Source: a bacterium UBP3_UBA3054
GTDB lineage: Bacteria; Auribacterota; UBA3054
NCBI GenBank assembly: GCA_002366995.1
Contig: DFCM01000019.1
Location: forward strand, 1 to 5,856
Direction: 5' to 3'
Length of the DNA: 5,856 nucleotides
A model generated the notes under the pieces. The model worked only from the letters and a program-made list of their open reading frames with translations. It was not told where the DNA came from and did not search any database. Shown in pieces: positions 1 through 3,883 of this stretch (positions are counted from its first letter, which is position 1; each line of letters opens with the position of its first letter). The translations under genes were made by a program, and so were the position numbers.

Positions 1-120
1 CGCTAATCAAGGCCATGCACGCGCAGTCCGTGAGCGGGGGATATGTGCCTTCCCGGCCGCAAGCAATTGGTGGTTAACTGACTGAAGCGCAGCATTTTAA
101 TCGATATGCGAAGGCGACAG
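1..120. other. upstream flank, no gene recognised
   Basis: No gene can be identified here. On the plus strand one frame is open from the left edge to a TAA at 75-77 and would end in PSRPQAIGG; another is open to a TGA at 83-85. Either could be the C-terminal tail of an upstream gene, but both are under 30 codons, match nothing I recognise, and neither ends like elongation factor Tu, the gene often found just upstream of this operon. The longest minus-strand reading from an ATG (complement of 94-96) closes within about 30 codons. There is no convincing terminator hairpin before the promoter at 121. Confidence 0.3.
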
Positions 121-149
121 TTGATTTTAAAACACACATTTCATACAAT
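121..149 (+). promoter_or_regulatory. sigma70-type promoter for the tRNA-Thr/rpmG operon
   Basis: The -35 element TTGATT (121-126, 4 of 6 matches to TTGACA) and the -10 element TACAAT (144-149, 5 of 6 matches to TATAAT) are separated by exactly 17 nt, the optimal spacing. The expected transcription start is near 156, giving a leader of about 59 nt before the tRNA. The surroundings are A/T-rich, unlike the GC-richer genes. It is the only strong promoter match I see upstream of the gene cluster, so it probably drives the tRNAs and at least the first genes. Confidence 0.6.
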
Positions 150-214
150 AGTGTCTCCTTGAATTGCGCCCTCAAAAAGCGATGTACGGTAACAGGCGCA
201 TCTCGAAATGATCA

Positions 215-290
<76 letters not shown>

Positions 291-403
291 TTTCGGGATT
301 GCCTCCATGCGCCGGAGTAAAGGAAAAGACCTTTCCCTATCTGTCATGGCAAGCGACGCGATCAAGCGATAAATTCGAATATTACTCACAGGAGATAAAG
401 ACC

Positions 404-559
404 ATGGCAAGAGAAATCATCACTCTGGCGTGCACCGAATGCGGCCGCCGCAACTACACGACCAAGAAAGATCGCAAGAAAACCACGGGCCGTCTGGAAC
501 GCAGCAAATACTGCCCCTTCGATCGCAAGCACACCCTTCATCGCGAAACGCGTAGTTAA
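404..559 (+). CDS. rpmG: 50S ribosomal protein L33
   Basis: This 51-residue protein is L33, a small protein of the large ribosomal subunit that sits near the E site. The family core is clear: ITLACTECGRRNYTT at 6-20, a lysine-rich stretch, then KYCPFDRKHTLHRET at 35-49. Zinc-binding (C+) L33 has two CxxC pairs; here the first is intact (C10, C13) but the second has C37 with aspartate at 40, so only three cysteines remain. The ATG at 404 is chosen because AGGAG (390-394) lies 9 nt upstream and the protein then has normal family length; a longer in-frame reading would start inside tRNA-Thr. It lies between the two tRNA genes, 113 nt after the first and 19 nt before the second. Confidence 0.95.
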   Translation: MAREIITLACTECGRRNYTTKKDRKKTTGRLERSKYCPFDRKHTLHRETRS

Positions 560-578
560 ATAATTTTCCTTGGAACGC

Positions 579-655
579 GGGGCAGTAGCTCAATTGGCTA
601 GAGTTACGGTTTCCAAAACCGTCGGTTGGGAGTTCGAGTCTCTCCTGCCTCGCCA
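579..655 (+). tRNA. tRNA-Trp (anticodon CCA)
   Basis: A 77-nt cloverleaf folds cleanly. The acceptor stem GGGGCAG (579-585) pairs with CTGCCTC (645-651) with one G-U. The D stem is 588-591/601-604, the anticodon stem is ACGGT/ACCGT (606-610/618-622) and the T stem is GGGAG/CTCTC (628-632/640-644) around the loop TTCGAGT. The anticodon CCA (613-615) reads UGG. Discriminator G652, the usual tryptophan identity base, is followed by encoded CCA (653-655) and then by a second CCA (656-658). A tRNA-Trp just ahead of secE is a conserved arrangement in many bacteria. It is only 19 nt from rpmG and 25 nt from secE, so all three are probably on one transcript cut by tRNA-processing nucleases. Confidence 0.97.
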
Positions 656-680
656 CCAAGAATAAACGAACGCAAAAAAT

Positions 681-887
681 ATGAAAGAAGAAGTTAAACT
701 TTCCGCCTGGCAAAGGTTCACGAATTTCTGGCGCGAAGTCGTCGAGGAACTGAAGAAGGTCGACTGGACGAGCAGGGAACAGCTCTGGTCCGCCACCAAG
801 ATCGTCATCGTCAGCTCGCTCGTCATGTCGGCGTACCTTTTCGCCTTGGACGCTCTTTTCTCCTGGCTTCTGAAATTCGCCAAGTAA
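681..887 (+). CDS. secE: preprotein translocase subunit SecE
   Basis: SecE is the small essential subunit that clamps the SecY channel in the inner membrane. This 68-residue form has one membrane span, as in most bacteria outside the Enterobacteria, whose SecE has three. An amphipathic segment (about 10-28) leads into the family signature ELKKVDW (23-29), followed by one hydrophobic helix at about 41-64. The usual proline after the signature tryptophan is T30 here. The ATG at 681 follows an A-rich leader (CGCAAAAAAT) with no Shine-Dalgarno sequence. Only 25 nt separate the start from the 3' end of tRNA-Trp, so cutting there would leave a very short leader. nusG follows after 6 nt, the standard pairing. 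Confidence 0.93.
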   Translation: MKEEVKLSAWQRFTNFWREVVEELKKVDWTSREQLWSATKIVIVSSLVMSAYLFALDALFSWLLKFAK

Positions 888-893
888 TATTTT

Positions 894-1448
894 ATGGCTC
901 CTCAGGAAGAAAAACACGAATACAAGTGGTATGTGCTGAATACCCTTTCCGGCCAGGAATTCCAGGCTGAGCAGCAGCTCAACGAAAGGATACTGCAGTA
1001 CGGCATGGGCGACTACATTTCGAAAGTCGTCGTGCCCACCGAAAAAGTTCAGGATATCCGGAACGGCAAGAAGCGCGTCTACACGCGCAAATTCTATCCC
1101 GGATATATTCTTATTTATATGGAAATGACCAGCGAAGCCTGGCAGTTGGTGAAGAAGACCAACGGCGTGATCGGCTTTCTCGGCGGTGACAAACCCAAAG
1201 CTCTCACTGACAGTGAAGCCGAGGAAATGTTCGCCCAGCTCGAGGCCTCTAAGGAACGTATCGCGCCTAGGATCTCTTTTGTGGTCGGCGACCGCGTCAA
1301 GGTCACGAACGGCCCCTTCGACGGCTGCGACGGCCTTGTGGAAGAGATCGACGAGGAGCGGGGCAAACTCTCCGTTTCCGTCATGGTCTTCAACCGCAGC
1401 ACCAAGGTTGAGCTGGAAAGCTGGCAGGTGGAGAAAAGCGAAGCCTGA
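894..1448 (+). CDS. nusG: transcription elongation/termination factor NusG
   Basis: NusG binds the RNA polymerase clamp, suppresses pausing, and its C-terminal domain contacts Rho or ribosomal protein S10. At 184 residues it has normal length. The N-terminal NGN domain (about 11-115) shows KWYVLNTLSGQE at 11-22, RKFYPGYILI at 65-74 and GVIGFLGGDKP at 91-101. A variable linker leads to the KOW domain (about 129-182) with VGDRVKVTNGPFDG at 131-144 and the conserved terminal strand ending VELESWQVEK at 172-181. The common FGRxTPVEL motif reads FNRSTKVEL. The start is 6 nt after the secE stop; the spacer ATATTTT has no ribosome binding site, so translation may depend on coupling to secE. Downstream ribosomal protein genes and rpoB fit its role in linking transcription with translation. 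Confidence 0.97.
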   Translation: MAPQEEKHEYKWYVLNTLSGQEFQAEQQLNERILQYGMGDYISKVVVPTEKVQDIRNGKKRVYTRKFYPGYILIYMEMTSEAWQLVKKTNGVIGFLGGDKPKALTDSEAEEMFAQLEASKERIAPRISFVVGDRVKVTNGPFDGCDGLVEEIDEERGKLSVSVMVFNRSTKVELESWQVEKSEA

Positions 1449-1494
1449 CCGGGAATATAAAGAACAAAGCAATCCTTAATAAGGGAGATTAAAT

Positions 1495-1929
1495 ATGCCT
1501 CCAAAAAAAGTGACCGGTTTGATCCGTTTACAAATTAAGGCCGGACAGGCTAATCCGGCGCCGCCTATCGGCCCCGCTTTGGGCCAGCACGGCGTTAACA
1601 TCATGGCTTTCTGCAAAGAGTTCAACGCCCAGACCAAGGACAAGGAACCCGGCTTGGTGACCCCTGTCGTCATCACCGTCTACCAGGACAAGTCCTTCAC
1701 CTTCATCATGAAGGAGCCCCCTGTGGCCGTGCTTATCAAGAAAGCCGCCGGTATCGAGACCGCTTCCGGCGTCCCGAACCGCGAAAAGGCCGGCAAGATC
1801 ACCAAGAGCCAGGTCAGAAAGATAGCCGAACAGAAAATGAAAGACCTCAACGCCCGCACTGTTGAAGCCGGGATGCTGATGGTCGAAGGTACCGCCCGCA
1901 GTATGGGCGTGGATGTCATCGGGGACTAA
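1495..1929 (+). CDS. rplK: 50S ribosomal protein L11
   Basis: L11 binds the GTPase-associated region of 23S rRNA at the base of the L7/L12 stalk and takes part in factor-dependent GTP hydrolysis and the stringent response. The 144-residue length is typical. The N-terminal domain contains KAGQANPAPPIGPALGQHGV at 15-34, including the proline-rich helix (P21-P24) where thiostrepton acts, and NIMAFCKEFNAQT at 35-47. The C-terminal rRNA-binding domain (about 73-144) contains SGVPNREKAGKI at 91-102. All core motifs are intact, so thiostrepton sensitivity cannot be excluded from L11. The ATG at 1495 has a strong ribosome binding site GGGAG (1483-1487) 7 nt upstream, in a 46-nt gap after nusG. Confidence 0.98.
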   Translation: MPPKKVTGLIRLQIKAGQANPAPPIGPALGQHGVNIMAFCKEFNAQTKDKEPGLVTPVVITVYQDKSFTFIMKEPPVAVLIKKAAGIETASGVPNREKAGKITKSQVRKIAEQKMKDLNARTVEAGMLMVEGTARSMGVDVIGD

Positions 1930-1948
1930 TTGTATTAGATCCTCATAA

Positions 1949-1982
1949 TTTACCCCGCGCCGCAAGGCCGGGGGAGCGTAAA
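1949..1982 (+). promoter_or_regulatory. GCAA-tetraloop hairpin in the rplA leader
   Basis: In the 67-nt gap between rplK and rplA the RNA can fold into GCC/GGC (1959-1961/1966-1968) capped by the stable tetraloop GCAA (1962-1965). A bulged C1958 follows, then GC pairs 1953-1957 with 1969-1973. An outer TTTA/TAAA helix (1949-1952/1979-1982) is set off by a one-sided 5-nt bulge (1974-1978). The rplA ribosome binding site AAGGA lies at 1982-1986, at the base of the fold. There is no U-run after it, so it is not an obvious terminator. L1 represses its own operon in E. coli by binding a leader ahead of rplK; whether this hairpin is an L1 site is inference. Folding was done by eye. Confidence 0.5.
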
Positions 1983-1996
1983 AGGAAAACGCGTTT

Positions 1997-2701
1997 ATGT
2001 CTACTAGCAAAAGACACAGTGCCAACAAGGCCAAAGTCAATCGCACTGGGCTGTACAAGCTCCAGGACGCCCTGACCGAGGTCCTTGCCCAATCCGGCAC
2101 GAAGTTCGACGAGTCGCTGGACGTGCAGATGCTTTTGGGCGTTGATCCCAAAAAGGCCGAACAGGCCGTGCGCGCTACGGTGGTGCTCCCGAACGGCACA
2201 GGCAAAACTGTGCGCGTTCTGGTGTTCGCTACCGGCGCGGACGTTGACGCAGCCAAAGCGGCCGGCGCCGAATACGCCGGGTTGGAAGAGCTGGTGGCCA
2301 AGATCCAGGAAGGATGGACCGACTTTGACGTCGCCATCGCCACTCCTGCCACCATGCGCGAAGTCGGCAAGCTTGGTAAAGTCTTGGGTCCCCGCGGACT
2401 CATGCCTACTCCCAAGGCCGGCACCGTGACCGCCGATGTGACGACCGCTGTCAACGAATTCAAAGCCGGTAAGGTGGAATTCCGTCTCGACAAGCAGGCC
2501 GGTCTGCATTGCGCTGTCGGTAAAGTCAGTTTCGGCAAAGATAAGCTCCTTGAGAACATCAGGACTTACCTCAACGCCGTCATCAAAGCTCGTCCCCAGA
2601 CTCTCAAGGGAGCCTATATTCTGAAGCTTGCCATCAGTTCGACGATGGGCCCGGGTTACCGGATCGACGTCGCCGACGCTGAACGTGAGGCGATGCTCTA
2701 A
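1997..2701 (+). CDS. rplA: 50S ribosomal protein L1
   Basis: L1 forms the mobile L1 stalk of the large subunit, which helps move deacylated tRNA out of the E site. In many bacteria it also represses translation of the rplK-rplA message. At 234 residues it has family length. The signature GKVLGPRGLMPTPKAGTVT spans 127-145, inside the inserted second domain (about 67-159). The two halves of domain I lie on either side, including FKAGKVEFRLDKQAGLHCAVGK at 155-176. The start at 1997 is supported by AAGGA (1982-1986), spaced 10 nt, a slightly long distance. It follows rplK by 67 nt containing a GC-rich hairpin, and precedes rplJ by 20 nt. The product is not in doubt. Confidence 0.98.
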   Translation: MSTSKRHSANKAKVNRTGLYKLQDALTEVLAQSGTKFDESLDVQMLLGVDPKKAEQAVRATVVLPNGTGKTVRVLVFATGADVDAAKAAGAEYAGLEELVAKIQEGWTDFDVAIATPATMREVGKLGKVLGPRGLMPTPKAGTVTADVTTAVNEFKAGKVEFRLDKQAGLHCAVGKVSFGKDKLLENIRTYLNAVIKARPQTLKGAYILKLAISSTMGPGYRIDVADAEREAML

Positions 2702-2721
2702 ACAATTAAGGACGAATAATC

Positions 2722-3264
2722 ATGCGTATTGAAAAAACATATATAGTGCGCGACATGCAGGAGAAGTACCAGAAGAGCACGCTCTTGGTGGTCACTTCCT
2801 ACCACGGCATGAAGGCGCAGCAGAACGGCGCCATCCGCACCAGCATCGCTGAAGCCAAAGGCACGTTCCACGTTGTCCCCAACCGTCTTCTGAAGCTCGC
2901 CCTTCCCGAAACCGCGGAAGAGAAATTCAAAGACAGTCTGACCGGCGCCAACGCCCTGGCCGCCACTGACGGCGACCTGGTCGAACTGGCCAAGGCCATC
3001 AAAAAATTCGCTGATGACAATAAGAACTTCGAGATCCGCTGCGGTCTTCTGGAGCTCTCCCGTTATCTGACGGCCGACGAAGTGAAGGCCCTTGCTGCCC
3101 TGCCCTCCAAAAAGGCTCTCTACAGCATGCTGGTCTCCGCCTTGCAGGGCCCGATCAGAAAGCTGGCCTGCTTCGGCAACGTTCTTATCACCAACACGGT
3201 CCGCGTTCTGGACCAAGTCGCTCAGAAGAAAGGCGAAGGCGCTGCCGCGCCCGCTGCCGAGTAA
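2722..3264 (+). CDS. rplJ: 50S ribosomal protein L10
   Basis: L10 anchors the L7/L12 dimers to the ribosome next to L11, and in E. coli the L10-L12 complex represses its own mRNA. This is a 180-residue member with clear family architecture but a divergent N-terminal motif. Where most bacteria have DYRGL and KNT, it has SYHGM (26-30) and PNR (53-55). The central FIRCGLL-type stretch and DEVKALAALPSKKALYSML (119-137) are recognisable. The C-terminal helix (about 152-170), which should hold L7/L12 dimers, is followed by an Ala/Pro-rich tail. The ATG at 2722 has AAGGA at 2708-2712, 9 nt upstream. Only 20 nt separate it from rplA, too little for the structured L10 leader known ahead of rplJ in many bacteria. 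rplL follows after 121 nt. Confidence 0.95.
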   Translation: MRIEKTYIVRDMQEKYQKSTLLVVTSYHGMKAQQNGAIRTSIAEAKGTFHVVPNRLLKLALPETAEEKFKDSLTGANALAATDGDLVELAKAIKKFADDNKNFEIRCGLLELSRYLTADEVKALAALPSKKALYSMLVSALQGPIRKLACFGNVLITNTVRVLDQVAQKKGEGAAAPAAE

Positions 3265-3350
3265 GCCTGGGTTTAGTTCTTTTACATTCGCATTTACGCA
3301 CTCAGTTAACTTTTAAGCCTCAAACAAGTTACTGACAACATAACTACAAA

Positions 3351-3378
3351 TTGCCCATAAAATATTTGGGTAAAGGAG
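3351..3378 (+). promoter_or_regulatory. hairpin abutting the rplL ribosome binding site
   Basis: TTGCCCA (3351-3357) pairs with TGGGTAA (3367-3373) through 7 consecutive pairs, one of them G-U, around the A/T-rich loop 3358-3366. The 3' arm runs directly into the strong ribosome binding site AAGGAG (3373-3378), which sits 7 nt before the rplL ATG. The fold may present or partly hide the site, and so tune rplL, whose product is needed in about four copies per ribosome. The rest of the 121-nt gap (3265-3350) is A/T-rich and shows no other convincing structure. The structure was seen by eye only. Confidence 0.45.
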
Positions 3379-3385
3379 AATCACT

Positions 3386-3769
3386 ATGGCCTCTGAAAAA
3401 ATCGAAGCCCTTATTTCCACCATCGACACGCTCACCGTTCTGGAACTCAACGAACTGGTTAAAGCCTTAGAAGAAAAATACGACGTCACCGCCGCCGCCC
3501 CCGTCGCCATGGTCGCCGCTGGCCCGGCCGCTGCCGCCGCTCCCGCTGAAGAAGAAAAGACCGAATTCGACGTCATTCTGACCGGCGCCGGCTCCAACAA
3601 GATCGCCGTCATCAAAGAAGTGCGTGCCATCACCGGTTTGGGCCTCAAAGAAGCCAAAGACCTGGTCGACAATCCGCCGAAGCCCCTCAAAGAGGCCGCT
3701 TCCAAGGACGACGCTCAGGCCATCAAGAAACAGATCGAAGCCGCCGGCGGCACCGTCGAGCTCAAGTAA
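3386..3769 (+). CDS. rplL: 50S ribosomal protein L7/L12
   Basis: L7/L12 is the multicopy stalk protein that recruits and activates translation GTPases (EF-Tu, EF-G, IF2, RF3). At 127 residues it is of normal length. The N-terminal dimerisation domain (about 1-33) contains LTVLELNELVKALEEKY at 16-32 and binds the L10 helix. A flexible Ala/Pro hinge spans about 35-56. The globular C-terminal domain (about 58-127) has EFDVIL at 60-65, NKIAVIKEVRAITGLGLKEAKDLV at 71-94 and the terminal GGTVELK. There are no cysteines or aromatics beyond a few Phe/Tyr, as usual. AAGGAG (3373-3378) is the best ribosome binding site in the window, in keeping with high expression. It lies between a 121-nt gap upstream and a hairpin-rich 114-nt gap before rpoB. 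Confidence 0.98.
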   Translation: MASEKIEALISTIDTLTVLELNELVKALEEKYDVTAAAPVAMVAAGPAAAAAPAEEEKTEFDVILTGAGSNKIAVIKEVRAITGLGLKEAKDLVDNPPKPLKEAASKDDAQAIKKQIEAAGGTVELK

Positions 3770-3785
3770 TCTATTTCTGGCGCTC

Positions 3786-3801
3786 TCCCGCTTTGGCGGG
3801 A
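3786..3801 (+). promoter_or_regulatory. first hairpin of the rplL-rpoB gap
   Basis: TCCCGC (3786-3791) pairs with GCGGGA (3796-3801), six pairs with a TTTG loop, starting 16 nt after the rplL stop. The following bases AAATTG form no U-run, so it is not a standard terminator by itself. It may protect the rplL 3' end from exonucleases or act as a processing site; both uses are inference. In E. coli this same gap holds an attenuator and an RNase III site. Confidence 0.5.
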
Positions 3802-3812
3802 AATTGATGCAT

Positions 3813-3854
3813 AACGTGGCGGGGGAAACTTTTCCCCCCTCCACGTTGTGTTTT
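3813..3854 (+). terminator. terminator-like hairpin (attenuator) between rplL and rpoB
   Basis: AACGTGG (3813-3819) pairs with CCACGTT (3841-3847) and GGGGGAA (3821-3827) with TTCCCCC (3832-3838). The two helices are separated by a small internal loop (C3820 opposite C3839-T3840) and closed by the loop ACTT. This gives 14 pairs with a GC-rich core. The sequence after it, GTGTTTTGTCT, is U-rich but interrupted, as expected for a leaky terminator. A partial stop here would set ribosomal protein transcripts above RNA polymerase subunit transcripts, the role of the rplL-rpoB attenuator known in E. coli. Readthrough must occur, because rpoB has no clear promoter of its own. Confidence 0.65.
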
Positions 3855-3878
3855 GTCTAAAACAATAAAAGTTTCCCC
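3822..3878 (+). repeat. 12-nt perfect inverted repeat joining attenuator and rpoB leader
   Basis: GGGGAAACTTTT (3822-3833) is the exact reverse complement of AAAAGTTTCCCC (3867-3878). The left copy covers the 5' arm, loop and start of the 3' arm of the terminator-like hairpin; the right copy ends 5 nt before the rpoB ATG. The two pairings cannot exist together. The match is directly visible. A switching role is inference; an alternative is that the right copy arose as a duplicate of part of the hairpin. Confidence 0.6.
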
Positions 3879-3883
3879 ACTAC

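Noticed and set aside
91..114. CGCA/TGCG inverted repeat upstream of the promoter
   Set aside because: Only four pairs with a 15-nt loop and no U-run; expected by chance.
420..1472. Minus-strand open frame of about 350 codons spanning rpmG, tRNA-Trp, secE and nusG
   Set aside because: It runs through a tRNA and three recognised genes, and its product resembles no family.
1528..2559. Minus-strand open frame opposite rplK and rplA (about 343 codons)
   Set aside because: It is antisense to two clear ribosomal protein genes and Ser/Ala/Thr-rich with no recognisable domain.
3281..3311. TTTACA-like -35 with a downstream A/T-rich hexamer in the rplJ-rplL gap
   Set aside because: The best -10 candidate at a proper distance matches only about 3 of 6 consensus bases, so it is not convincing.
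3787..3801. First rplL-rpoB hairpin as a full terminator
   Set aside because: It has no U-run after the stem, and rpoB downstream needs readthrough.
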